DNA of 34,030 bases from Bacteroidetes bacterium ADurb.Bin012. GTDB taxonomy: Bacteria; Bacteroidota; Bacteroidia; Bacteroidales; TTA-H9. The first letter of the stretch is position 1, and each line of letters starts with the position of its first letter. The stretch spans positions 1 to 34,030 of the forward strand of contig MWFC01000022.1 of NCBI GenBank assembly GCA_002071415.1. Reading direction: 5' to 3'. The notes beneath the pieces were generated by a model. The model was not told the DNA's origin. It saw only the letters and a list, made by a program, of their open reading frames with translations, and searched no databases. This document shows positions 25,328-33,224 of the stretch, piece by piece. Both the position numbers and the translations under genes were made by a program.

Positions 25328-25840
25328 TTAGAGGATAGAATCCGAACCGGCTTGCCATTCGGGATCATATTCCTTTCGCAATAGCCCGAAACGAAGAATG
25401 TCATGATATTTCCCATTCAGAAATTTTGCTTCACGAAGCCTCCCCTCCTCAACAAAACCTGCTTTCAGAAAAAGTGCCAGTGAAGCCTCATTACCTTCGA
25501 TGATTTCCGCTTCCAAACGGTGAAAATTTAAAGTTTCGAAAGCAAAACGAATGACTAATTTCAAAGTTATGCTTCCATAACCCTTTCTGTAATATGCGGG
25601 TGAAAGAGCCAAACTTAATTCGCCTTTACGATTCAACCATTTGATGTTGGTCAAGCTAACTTCGCCAATCAAATTAGCCCCGGCTTCAATTCTGAAGATG
25701 TATTCCGATGGCATGGAAGATGGATAAATTCGCTTTTCCGACATGTACCGTATATCGTGGTAATTCTCTAAAAGACGCTTCAATTCCACATCCTCGGAAC
25801 AGGTGGTTTTCAAAATAATCCCTTCACTCGAAATAATCAT
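25328..25840 (-). CDS. GNAT-family N-acetyltransferase (RimJ/RimL-like)
   Basis: The 170-residue protein has the GNAT fold of the Acetyltransf_3 type, which transfers acetyl from acetyl-CoA to an amine or protein N-terminus. Strand 4 reads KGELSLALSPAYYRKG and the acetyl-CoA pyrophosphate loop is RKGYGS (residues 85-90). The distal half has the family marks FHRLEAEIIEGNEASLALF and AGFVEEGRLRE, typical of RimJ/RimL and spermidine-acetyltransferase-like members. The substrate is not predictable. It has its own promoter and lies 103 bases upstream of the lipoprotein gene on the same strand. Confidence 0.88.
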   Translation of the reverse strand: MIISSEGIILKTTCSEDVELKRLLENYHDIRYMSEKRIYPSSMPSEYIFRIEAGANLIGEVSLTNIKWLNRKGELSLALSPAYYRKGYGSITLKLVIRFAFETLNFHRLEAEIIEGNEASLALFLKAGFVEEGRLREAKFLNGKYHDILRFGLLRKEYDPEWQAGSDSIL

Positions 25841-25864
25841 GATTATATTTATTTATTTGAATGA

Positions 25865-25896
25865 CAAAGATAAACAAATTGTATTTTCTCGCCAAA
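25865..25896 (-). promoter_or_regulatory. promoter of the GNAT gene
   Basis: On the minus strand: TTTG (25896-25893), a 20-base spacer and TATCTTTG (25872-25865), an exact consensus match. It lies in the divergent region shared with the CarH-like regulator. TAAACA occurs three times on the plus strand of that region (25871, 25903, 25959) and could be half-sites of a regulator. Confidence 0.65.
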
Positions 25897-26035
25897 ATCG
25901 AATAAACAGGCCAATATGTTATTTCATCGAACATTTTCAACCCTTCGAAATTTCTTATTAAACATATAATCATTCCAATTGTTAAAATAACGATAGACTG
26001 TTGCTCGACAGCTTTCTTATTTCAAAAGTTTAACC

Positions 26036-26938
26036 ATGTCAAAATATTTGATTAAAGATATTGAAAGATTTACGGGAATTAAAGCTCACACCCTCAGAGT
26101 CTGGGAAAAGCGTTATCACGTCCTGAAACCCTGCCGTACTTCGACCAATATTCGTACTTACGACGACGACGATTTAAAACGTATTCTCAATATCTCTATC
26201 CTTAACCGGCATGGCTATAGAATATCTGAAATCATCAAACTTTCTGAAGAAGAAATTTGCGAAAAGGTAATGCAGCTCGGTCAGCGATGTGCCGATACGC
26301 ATAGCCAGATCGAAAAACTCATCATGGCAATGGTCCAAATGGATGAGGAAATTTTTCAAGAGGTTTTCGATCAATCGGTTAAAAAAAGTGGTTTCGAAGA
26401 TACCTTTTACTACCTCATATTCCCCTTTTTAGAGCGAACCGGCCTCCTCTGGCAATCGGGAAGCATACTGCCTGCTCATGAACATTTCATCAGTAACCTG
26501 ATTAGGCAAAAATTAATCGTAGCCATCGATTCTATCCTCTCCCCGCGAAAACCTAATGCCTTGCATTCATTGCTTTTTCTTCCCGAAGGGGAATGGCATG
26601 AAATAGGATTGTTGTTTACTTATTATCTGATAAAAAAATGGGGACATTATACACTTTATCTCGGGCCTCATCTTCCCATCGAAAATATCGAATCAACCTT
26701 ACTCAAACACTCTTTCGACTTCTTGGTCACCCAATTTATCAATGGAATTTCTGGCAACGATTTAAACCTTCAGATTCAGAAAATAGTCAAAATATGCAAG
26801 GGCAAAAAAGTTCTTCTAAGCGGCGGTCGACTTATCGAAACGCCTTTCGACCTTCCTCCCGATTTTTTTATTTACGAAAACACCCAACAATTGAAGGAAA
26901 TCATTGATAATCAGTATATACTGAAAATAAAGAGCTAA
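26036..26938 (+). CDS. MerR-family B12-binding regulator, CarH-like
   Basis: The 300-residue regulator has a MerR DNA-binding domain at residues 2-72 (KDIERFTGIKAHTLRVWEKR, NIRTYDDDDLKRI). A helical cap domain follows (about 85-165), then a cobalamin-binding Rossmann domain (about 175-298). The cap contains W139-x9-E149-H150 (LLWQSG...AHEHF), the adenosylcobalamin signature of the light sensor CarH. The B12 domain has EWHEIG (186-191, His188 as lower axial ligand) and LLSGGR near 261-265. In Thermus CarH the residue after the Trp is the His that ligates cobalt after illumination; here it is Gln140. The protein probably represses target promoters in a B12- and perhaps light-dependent way. The sigma-factor gene follows 240 bases downstream with a dyad over its promoter. 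Confidence 0.85.
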   Translation: MSKYLIKDIERFTGIKAHTLRVWEKRYHVLKPCRTSTNIRTYDDDDLKRILNISILNRHGYRISEIIKLSEEEICEKVMQLGQRCADTHSQIEKLIMAMVQMDEEIFQEVFDQSVKKSGFEDTFYYLIFPFLERTGLLWQSGSILPAHEHFISNLIRQKLIVAIDSILSPRKPNALHSLLFLPEGEWHEIGLLFTYYLIKKWGHYTLYLGPHLPIENIESTLLKHSFDFLVTQFINGISGNDLNLQIQKIVKICKGKKVLLSGGRLIETPFDLPPDFFIYENTQQLKEIIDNQYILKIKS

Positions 26939-27112
26939 TCCTTCCTCTTCCTTCTCCATTGATAAATTACATTGGCTTTTCTTTTTTAAGCAAGAAAAGT
27001 TAATAAATGTTAAATTATACAACCAATTTATATTGTAAATCAATGTAATGGCATTTTTTGAATAAATATTTAAAAATTTATATAGGAAAGTGTTAACATA
27101 TTTTAGAAATAT

Positions 27113-27142
27113 TGTTTAAATTTGTGCCATAAAATTTAAACA
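27113..27142 (+). promoter_or_regulatory. perfect 11-8-11 dyad over the sigma-factor promoter
   Basis: TGTTTAAATTT (27113-27123) and AAATTTAAACA (27132-27142) are exact reverse complements around the 8 bases GTGCCATA. The left arm contains most of the -7 element TAAATTTG (27117-27124), and the right arm covers the probable transcription start. A second pair, AAAGTGTTAA (27087-27096) and TTAAACACTTT (27136-27146), brackets it with one extra base. This is the layout expected of a repressor operator; the CarH-like protein encoded just upstream is the obvious candidate. No -33 TTTG is seen at the expected spacing. Confidence 0.55.
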
Positions 27143-27178
27143 CTTTAGAAATTTTCTAATTAGTAAAAATTCCACATT

Positions 27179-27685
27179 ATGAGCGAAATAGAGTTTAATT
27201 ATCAATTGTTAAGTTTACAAAACAGCCTGAATAGTTTTGCTTTATCATTGACTAAGAATGTTGATGAGGCAAGCGATCTGGTACAGGATACCTATTTGAA
27301 GGCGATAATCTACCGCGACAAGTTTGATGCAGGGACAAATCTCAAAGCTTGGACTTACACCATCATGAAAAACACCTTCATTAACAATTACCGTCGGGAG
27401 GTTCGCTTGAATGCCTTTATCGATAGCACTGATGATATTTATCATTTGAATGCAAAGAGCACCATGGAAGCCGAAAGGCCAGATTCGAGCCTACACGCAA
27501 AGGAGATACAGAAAAGTATTCAAAGCCTCGGCGAAGAACATCGCATCCCATTCTTGATGCATACGCGTGGATATAAGTATAAGGAAATTGCCGATCAAAT
27601 GAACCTTTCGATAGGTACTGTAAAGAGTAGAATTTTTTTCGGCAGAAAGAAACTGATGGAAATTCTACGCGATTATCAAAATTAA
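27179..27685 (+). CDS. RNA polymerase sigma-70 family (ECF-type) sigma factor
   Basis: The 168-residue protein has only regions 2 and 4. Sigma-2 spans about 14-75 (LSLTKNVDEASDLVQDTYLKAIIY, then the DNA-melting and -10 recognition segment LKAWTYTIMKNTFINNYRRE). Sigma-4 spans about 115-165 (EEHRIPFLMHTRGYKYKEIA, then the helix-turn-helix DQMNLSIGTVKSRIFFGRKKL). The pattern NLKAWTYTIMKNTFINNYRR is what I recall from Bacteroidota sigma factors found next to MerR/CarH-like regulators and carotenoid genes. No anti-sigma gene is adjacent, which suggests control by transcription through the upstream regulator. It is single and followed by a strong terminator. Confidence 0.9.
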   Translation: MSEIEFNYQLLSLQNSLNSFALSLTKNVDEASDLVQDTYLKAIIYRDKFDAGTNLKAWTYTIMKNTFINNYRREVRLNAFIDSTDDIYHLNAKSTMEAERPDSSLHAKEIQKSIQSLGEEHRIPFLMHTRGYKYKEIADQMNLSIGTVKSRIFFGRKKLMEILRDYQN

Positions 27686-27705
27686 ATTTTCCAACGAGTT
27701 AGAAT

Positions 27706-27722
27706 ATATATGGCGCATATAT
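27706..27722 (+). repeat. 17-bp inverted repeat before the sigma-factor terminator
   Basis: ATATATG, a GCG loop and CATATAT form a perfect 7-bp stem 20 bases after the sigma-factor stop and directly before the main terminator hairpin. It may help stabilise the mRNA 3' end. Confidence 0.35.
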
Positions 27723-27723
27723 G

Positions 27724-27752
27724 AAATGACCTCTATGGAGGTCATTTTTTAT
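27724..27752 (+). terminator. intrinsic terminator of the sigma-factor gene
   Basis: AAATGACCTC (27724-27733) pairs perfectly with GAGGTCATTT (27738-27747) around the tetraloop TATG and runs into TTTAT. Confidence 0.85.
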
Positions 27753-27933
27753 CAATTCCAAACACTTTTAACAAATAAGGGTTAAAAGATTTTGATTGGT
27801 ATTCGATTCTTTAGTTATGGAAAAAAATGTAATTTCGTGGCCTAACTTATTGCGATGACTACAGAATGCGGTTTGAAGGGGGGATTCAAATGCCTGATAT
27901 TTTGAAAAATAGCCATTAAAAACTTAATAATCA

Positions 27934-30324
27934 ATGAAAATCCACAAAATTTTTTCTTTATTAATTTTCGGTTTAAGTTACTTTCCTTTAATTTCTTTTG
28001 GCCAAGCCCGGTTACAGTTTATTCATAATTCACCCGATGTGAGTTTAGATTCGATTGATATTTATGTAAATAAAACTCTGATGCTCGATAATGTGAAATT
28101 CAGGGAGGCTTCGGAGTTTATTCAGGGGCCGTCGGGAATTCCGCTTTTAATCGAAATTTGTCCGGGAAATTCGATTAATTCCGAAAGTGCATTTTATAGC
28201 ACTGCTGTCATGTTCTCTCAAGGGAAAACTTATATAGCCATTGCGCAAGGCATTATCGATGGGAATGGCTATCATCCGTGGCAACCGTTCGAGTTACAGA
28301 TCATCGATTATGGGCGTGAAACTTCGAATACACCTGGCCAAACCGATGTATTGTTTTTCGGTGGCTCAACCGACGCTCCTGCCTTCGACATTATAGAAAC
28401 AACTTCTTTAGGACTTCTGAGTGACGATCTAACTTATGGGCAATTCGATGGTTACAAGGAGTTAACCCCAGCCAACTATGTGCTCGAAATAAAGGATTCA
28501 ACCAGTGGAACACGATATTTTCGTTTACAGTTCGATTTGACAACCTATTCGGGTCAAGCCTTCGTTCTAATGGCTTCGGGATTTCTGGTCCCCGGCTTAA
28601 ACAACAATGGAGAAAATCTGGGTTTCTATATCGTTTCGGCGAATGGAGGTATGGGTGTGTCCTTGCCTCAAATACCCGACCCAATGGCATCAATCCAGAT
28701 CGTTCATCTTTGTGCCGATCGAGCGCTCGATAGCATGGATGTTTGGATTGGAAATAAAAAATTCGGTGCAGATTTACCTTTCGGAAATTCTTTGCCTTTT
28801 ATCGAGATTCTTGCAGAAAAGAATCAAGTGATTGCGATTCAACCCGCTGGGAGCACTTCCCCCGATAATCCTCTCGTTTCCCTCTCCTATACTTTTCACG
28901 ATCGACAAAAGTATATACTTATGCTTACCGGGATTACAAGTGAAACAGGATATACACCGGCCCCTGCCCTACAGATTTATCCTTTCGATAGTGCCCGAAT
29001 TGAAGCTAACTCGCCAAATGCTACCGATATGTTGGTATTTCATGGTTCGACCGACGCTCCAACTATCGAACTTTACGAAACAGGAATAGGTCTGGGTTTA
29101 TTAATGGAGAATTTAGAATATGGGAATTTTGCATCTGAGGGCTATTTATCTCTTACCACTGCCGACTATGTCATCGAAGTTAGAAATAAACCGGGTAATG
29201 AAGTCTTATATACTTATTCTTTGCCACTTTCAGCACTCGGTTTACAAGGTGAAGCCTTGTCGCTTTGTGTCGCTGGTTTTGTAAATCCCACAAATAATAG
29301 CAATGGTCCTGCTTTTGGTTTGTATCTCTCCGGAAAGAATGGAGGAGCCTTGTTCGAACTGCCAATTTATATTCCTCCCACTACCTCATTTGTACAGTTC
29401 ATACATAATATTGCCGATACCTCGGCTCAAAGCCTCGATATCTGGATGAATAATCAGATGCTCCTCGATAACCATCTGTTTCAGAAAGCTTCTCCCTATC
29501 TCGAAGTTCCGGCAAACCAAAATCTGACATTTAGCGTTTTACCCCAAACTTCCATTTCACCGGATAATCCTCTAACAAGCCTGAATCTGACACTTGAATC
29601 GGGAAAACATTATATAATCCTTCTTGATGGTATAGCTAGTTCAAGCGGATATAGTCCCTTAACACCTGTTTCTATGGAAATCTTCGCTAATGCTCGTACA
29701 ATTGCCTTGAACAATACAAAGATCGATGTGCTGTTTCATCATGGGAGTATCGATGCCCCAGAATATTCGGTATTCGATTTTTCGATGAACAGCATATTCG
29801 AAGGACTTTCGTATACCATGTACAGTTCTTATACAGAAGTCAATTCCACTGATCAAGGTTGGCATCTCATCTCGGGAAATGGAATTCTAAAGAGTTACCA
29901 GGTTCCATTAAATACTTTACAGCATACTGGTAAAGCAGTTTTAGCCATTGTTTCTGGATTTTATCATCCCGAAAACAACAGCAATGGGCAGGCTCTCGGT
30001 TTATATTTGATTCCAGCCGAAGGCGGAGCTTATATTCCATTGCTGGATGTTACAGGAACCAGCGAAATACAAAATGATGACAACATTAAGATTTATCCCA
30101 ATCCGGCTTATGATTTTATCGAAGTAAGTGTCAACAATCTTGCTGGACCAATGATTTTGGAGTTATACTCCCTCGAAGGTAAAAAAATATGGAGCAAGAA
30201 TTGGCACATAGCGTTTGCTGCAAAAGAGAAGTTCGATGTTTCGGAATTGCCTTGGGGTATGTATTTCGTAAGAATAATTACCGATAATTCGGTAACAATA
30301 AAAAAATTGCAAATAACCAAATAA
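27934..30324 (+). CDS. secreted three-repeat DUF4397 protein with T9SS sorting domain
   Basis: The 796-residue protein has a Sec signal peptide (cleavage near SFGQ, residue 24) and three tandem units of about 230 residues (about 25-251, 252-485, 486-700). Each unit opens with a DUF4397-type strand pair (ARLQFIHNSPD, ASIQIVHLCAD, SFVQFIHNIAD). Each continues with a GGSTDAP/HGSTDAP/HGSIDAP block and closes with an NNNG or NSNG block (LNNNGENLGFYI, TNNSNGPAFGLYL, ENNSNGQALGLYL). The C-terminus (about 718-796: IKIYPNPAYDFIEVSV... LYSLEGKKIW... GMYFVRI) is a type A sorting domain that directs export by the type IX secretion system and cell-surface attachment or release. The function of the repeats is unknown; adhesion is possible. 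It is a single gene with a weak promoter region and a strong hairpin behind it. Confidence 0.87.
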   Translation: MKIHKIFSLLIFGLSYFPLISFGQARLQFIHNSPDVSLDSIDIYVNKTLMLDNVKFREASEFIQGPSGIPLLIEICPGNSINSESAFYSTAVMFSQGKTYIAIAQGIIDGNGYHPWQPFELQIIDYGRETSNTPGQTDVLFFGGSTDAPAFDIIETTSLGLLSDDLTYGQFDGYKELTPANYVLEIKDSTSGTRYFRLQFDLTTYSGQAFVLMASGFLVPGLNNNGENLGFYIVSANGGMGVSLPQIPDPMASIQIVHLCADRALDSMDVWIGNKKFGADLPFGNSLPFIEILAEKNQVIAIQPAGSTSPDNPLVSLSYTFHDRQKYILMLTGITSETGYTPAPALQIYPFDSARIEANSPNATDMLVFHGSTDAPTIELYETGIGLGLLMENLEYGNFASEGYLSLTTADYVIEVRNKPGNEVLYTYSLPLSALGLQGEALSLCVAGFVNPTNNSNGPAFGLYLSGKNGGALFELPIYIPPTTSFVQFIHNIADTSAQSLDIWMNNQMLLDNHLFQKASPYLEVPANQNLTFSVLPQTSISPDNPLTSLNLTLESGKHYIILLDGIASSSGYSPLTPVSMEIFANARTIALNNTKIDVLFHHGSIDAPEYSVFDFSMNSIFEGLSYTMYSSYTEVNSTDQGWHLISGNGILKSYQVPLNTLQHTGKAVLAIVSGFYHPENNSNGQALGLYLIPAEGGAYIPLLDVTGTSEIQNDDNIKIYPNPAYDFIEVSVNNLAGPMILELYSLEGKKIWSKNWHIAFAAKEKFDVSELPWGMYFVRIITDNSVTIKKLQITK

Positions 30325-30335
30325 TCGAGCTTGTG

Positions 30336-30374
30336 ATGATTGAGCCCCGCCACTTCGTGGCGGGGCTCAATCAT
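30336..30374. terminator. 18-bp perfect hairpin between convergent genes
   Basis: ATGATTGAGCCCCGCCAC (30336-30353) pairs without mismatch to 30357-30374 around the loop TTC. The stem is GC-rich in its upper half, lies 12 bases after the DUF4397 stop, and has no downstream T-tract on either strand. A terminator is the likeliest role; a stand-alone mRNA-stabilising hairpin is the alternative. Confidence 0.65.
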
Positions 30375-30765
30375 ATCGCACATAGCCTTTCCCGAAACCT
30401 TTTCCCCCGAACTCTCAGAGTTAAAACTCCCAATTCTTATGAACAAAACTAAGGTTTATGCCAAGCTACCATAAAGCCAATCCGGAAATGTACCAGTAAA
30501 AATGTCTTCATTACACAATCATTGCAAGATGATAAGCATTCTGATACTCAATTGGTCGAGCTTATCCATTCGGATTCTGTTCGAGTAAAACACCATCATC
30601 AATGGCTAAGAAAATTCGAGATTTTACAAAATATGGAGTGCGTTGATAATGATCCCAACTCTGATAATTCTACCCGCTTCTTTTACCGATTTAAATTATC
30701 ACACTAAAGTCTATGGTAGATATCAGTGGTATGGTCATCAAATCCTGTGATATAAAAATCTATCC
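30375..30765. other. intergenic region between convergent genes
   Basis: About 390 bases follow the hairpin without a supported gene. A 61-codon plus-strand frame (30522-30707) has no recognisable domain and no promoter. The stretch may be a decayed gene, but I could not identify it. Confidence 0.4.
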
Positions 30766-31371
30766 TCAGGCTAAAAGGAACTGAGCTTCGGCATGTAGGT
30801 GGCTGATGACTTTATGAGTCTGAGGTGCCTGGCCGGAATTTTCCATCTCCATAAGCAGCGAAATCAAAACCGAAGCCGATGAATCGGCAGGTATTGTCGA
30901 AGCCGAAGTATTGATCAATTGAATACTTTCTTCTACCGTTTTTTTGATCCATTCCCACGATGTTTCCGAAATATAAATCTGTTGCGAAAGGTTATGCTCA
31001 AATTCATTTCTAATGTTCAGAATAAGGGAATGTTGAAGCTGTTGGGCAGTCAATGCAGGTTCTGCAACTCTCAGTAGCAAGCGTGATAACGTAATACGTT
31101 CGAGCAAGAGCACAAAACGCTCGTAAGCCTGTAATCGTAAAGGAAGTGTAATACGCTGATTTTCTTTTTTGATGGACAAAAGCTGTAATTTCTCTTCTCT
31201 CTCGATGAATGATTTCAACAATCTTTCCGTTCGGTCATCCTTTAAGAGAGGTACTGTGTCTTTCCACCTTTTCAGAAATTGTTCGTTAGAAGCATGGAAA
31301 AAGTAAACCGCTACGGCCAACACCAGTAATGAAGGGATAGTGCTTTGTAATAAAACTATGAATGTATTCAT
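30766..31371 (-). CDS. DUF7935-like single-pass membrane protein
   Basis: The 201-residue product has one N-terminal membrane helix (about 8-25, LLQSTIPSLLVLAVAVYFF). A charged, mostly helical cytoplasmic or periplasmic body follows (KDDRTERLLKSFIEREEKLQLL; LPLRLQAYERFVLLLERI). The LRLQAYERFVLLLERI segment is what I associate with a Bacteroidota family of unknown function (DUF7935). Its ATG shares one base with the tktC stop (TAATG), so translation is coupled. It is the third gene of the transketolase operon. The link to carbon metabolism is positional only. Confidence 0.75.
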   Translation of the reverse strand: MNTFIVLLQSTIPSLLVLAVAVYFFHASNEQFLKRWKDTVPLLKDDRTERLLKSFIEREEKLQLLSIKKENQRITLPLRLQAYERFVLLLERITLSRLLLRVAEPALTAQQLQHSLILNIRNEFEHNLSQQIYISETSWEWIKKTVEESIQLINTSASTIPADSSASVLISLLMEMENSGQAPQTHKVISHLHAEAQFLLA

Positions 31372-32342
31372 TATGAGTTTGTTATTTTCTTTCTTTTCAA
31401 TAATTGAGTCGTTTTTTGAGCAATATTTTCCGCAGTCAGGCCGAATTTTTTCATCAGTTCATCGGGTTGTCCCGATTCTCCGAAAGTATCATTAATTCCG
31501 ATCATTTCCATAGGTACGACATGATCTCTCACGATCACTTCAGCCACAGCACTACCCATTCCTCCATGTATCTGATGCTCTTCGGCAGTGAGTATGCACC
31601 CCGTTTCTGCGGCCGCCCTGATGATGGTTTCTTCATCGATCGGTTTAATAGTATGCAGATTGATGACTCTGGCTGAAATCCCCTGTTTAGCAAGCAATTC
31701 TGAAGCTTCGATTGACGGCCATACCAAATGGCCAGTAGCAATGATGGTAACATCCTTTCCCGGACGAAAAACCTGAGCCTTCCCTGGGATAAATTCCAGA
31801 TCGTAAGTTGTAAAATCGGGTACATTTTCCCTTCCAAATCGTATATAAACAGGCCCCGCTATCTCCAATAAAGCCGATAGAGTTGCCTTGAAAGCCTGGC
31901 TAGCATCACAGGGACTCAGAACCGTTATATTCGGCAAAGCGCGAACATAAGCAAGGTCTTCGAGCGCTTGATGTGTAGCTCCATCGGGTCCCACAGATAT
32001 CCCGGCATGTGCCCCACCTATTATTACATGTAAATTATTGTAACAAACCGAAATTCTGAGCTGATCAGCTGCCCTAAAAGCAGAAAATACAGCATAAGTC
32101 GAAAATACCGGAATCTTCCCTTCGAGGGCCAATCCTGCAGCTACTCCCATGCCATTTTGTTCGGCAATACCCATAGAAAAAAAACGATCGGGAAATTCCC
32201 GCGCAAAACCATCCAAACCAACCGACGAAGTGATATCCGCTCCAATCACCACTACATCGTTATTCCTTCGACCGGCTTCGACAACCCCTTCACCAAAACC
32301 CGCGCGCGTAGCCTTCAACCCTTTCAATTGGAAACTATTCAT
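31371..32342 (-). CDS. transketolase, C-terminal subunit
   Basis: The 323-residue protein carries the pyrimidine-binding domain and C-terminal domain of a split transketolase, which moves two-carbon ketol units in the pentose phosphate pathway. The catalytic Glu that activates thiamine diphosphate is Glu61 in MGIAEQNGMG. FSTYAVFSAFRAADQLRISV follows, then the HAGISVGPDGATHQALEDLA block. The C-terminal domain ends GINDTFGESGQPDELMKKFG. It overlaps the N-subunit gene by 4 bases (ATGA), indicating coupled translation and equal stoichiometry. DXP synthase is excluded because the two halves are separate and the family blocks are of transketolase type. Confidence 0.93.
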   Translation of the reverse strand: MNSFQLKGLKATRAGFGEGVVEAGRRNNDVVVIGADITSSVGLDGFAREFPDRFFSMGIAEQNGMGVAAGLALEGKIPVFSTYAVFSAFRAADQLRISVCYNNLHVIIGGAHAGISVGPDGATHQALEDLAYVRALPNITVLSPCDASQAFKATLSALLEIAGPVYIRFGRENVPDFTTYDLEFIPGKAQVFRPGKDVTIIATGHLVWPSIEASELLAKQGISARVINLHTIKPIDEETIIRAAAETGCILTAEEHQIHGGMGSAVAEVIVRDHVVPMEMIGINDTFGESGQPDELMKKFGLTAENIAQKTTQLLKRKKITNS

Positions 32343-33166
32343 TTGCTGAGGATTTCATTAATAAATTCTTCGGTTTGAGCTTGACTTGGCGCTTTTCCAT
32401 GCCAGTGATAATCACCTTCGATGGCCGATACACCTTTACCCATAATGGTCCTTGCAATCAAAACCTTCGGCTTCGATGATTCCTGACCAATCTTTTCAAA
32501 GGCCAGAGATAATTCCTCCAAATTGTTACCATCACATTCGGTAACTTCCCATCCAAAGGCTTCCCATTTCTGACGTAAAGGTTCTAAACGCATCACCTTT
32601 TCTGTGGGGCCATCTATTTGGACTCCATTTCTATCCACAATAGCCACCAAATGATCCAAGTGATAATGACCAGCAGCCATCGCCGCTTCCCAAACAGAAC
32701 CTTCCTGTAACTCACCATCACCTAATAAACAATAAACCTTGTTATCAAGTTTATCGAGCTTAAAACCCAGCGATAAACCTACGCTTACGCTTAACCCCTG
32801 TCCCAGCGAACCCGCCGAAAGTTCCAGCCCCGGCAAACCATATTCCTTACCTGGATGACCTTGCAACCGACTTCCTAATTTCCTCAGCGTCAAAAGTTCT
32901 TCCAAAGGAAAATAACCTGCATGAGCAAGAGTAGAATATAATACCGGGGCAACATGGCCAATAGAAAGAATAAATCGGTCACGACAAGACCAGAAGGGAT
33001 TCTTAGGATCGTGTCTCAATACTTTGAAATAAAGCATGGTAAGCACATCGGCCATGCCCAGAGACCCACCCAAATGACCCGACCCAGCCGCCGCCAGACT
33101 CTTCACCACCCATATTCGGATAGATTTTGCCGTAAGGCGAAGTTGTTCGATAGAGGTATTCATCAT
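32339..33166 (-). CDS. transketolase, N-terminal subunit
   Basis: The 275-residue protein is the thiamine-diphosphate-binding half. Visible features: SGHLGGSLGMADVLTMLYF (His31), the GDG-x28-N cofactor/Mg motif (GDG at 149-151, Asn180 in DRNGVQ), SAGSLGQGLSVSVGLSLG, and GHPGKEYGLPGLE. The ATG at 33166 (or 33163) is used; a TTG one codon upstream is unlikely. The promoter's -7 box ends only 14 bases before the ATG, so the leader is very short. With tktC it forms the active enzyme. Confidence 0.93.
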   Translation of the reverse strand: MMNTSIEQLRLTAKSIRIWVVKSLAAAGSGHLGGSLGMADVLTMLYFKVLRHDPKNPFWSCRDRFILSIGHVAPVLYSTLAHAGYFPLEELLTLRKLGSRLQGHPGKEYGLPGLELSAGSLGQGLSVSVGLSLGFKLDKLDNKVYCLLGDGELQEGSVWEAAMAAGHYHLDHLVAIVDRNGVQIDGPTEKVMRLEPLRQKWEAFGWEVTECDGNNLEELSLAFEKIGQESSKPKVLIARTIMGKGVSAIEGDYHWHGKAPSQAQTEEFINEILSK

Positions 33167-33179
33167 CAAATTGCTTAGC

Positions 33180-33212
33180 CAAAATTAGAAAAATTTCGAA
33201 AAATAATACAAG
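33180..33212 (-). promoter_or_regulatory. promoter of the transketolase operon
   Basis: On the minus strand: CTTG (33212-33209), a 21-base spacer and TAATTTTG (33187-33180), a consensus -7. The modular repeat starts about 13 bases upstream of the -33 box. Confidence 0.65.
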
Positions 33213-33224
33213 ACGAGAGAAAAT

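Noticed and set aside
25841-26035. Cobalamin riboswitch upstream of the B12-binding regulator
   Set aside because: The divergent spacer is under 200 bases, AT-rich, and lacks the GCCACTG B12-box-like sequence.
28391-28693. Antisense 100-codon frame within the DUF4397 gene
   Set aside because: It is a shadow of a strongly supported gene with signal peptide, repeats and sorting domain.
30522-30707. 61-codon frame in the convergent intergenic region, initially reminiscent of a sigma-factor start
   Set aside because: Only a few residues (LVELIHSDS) resemble a sigma-2 start; the rest does not, and no promoter is seen.
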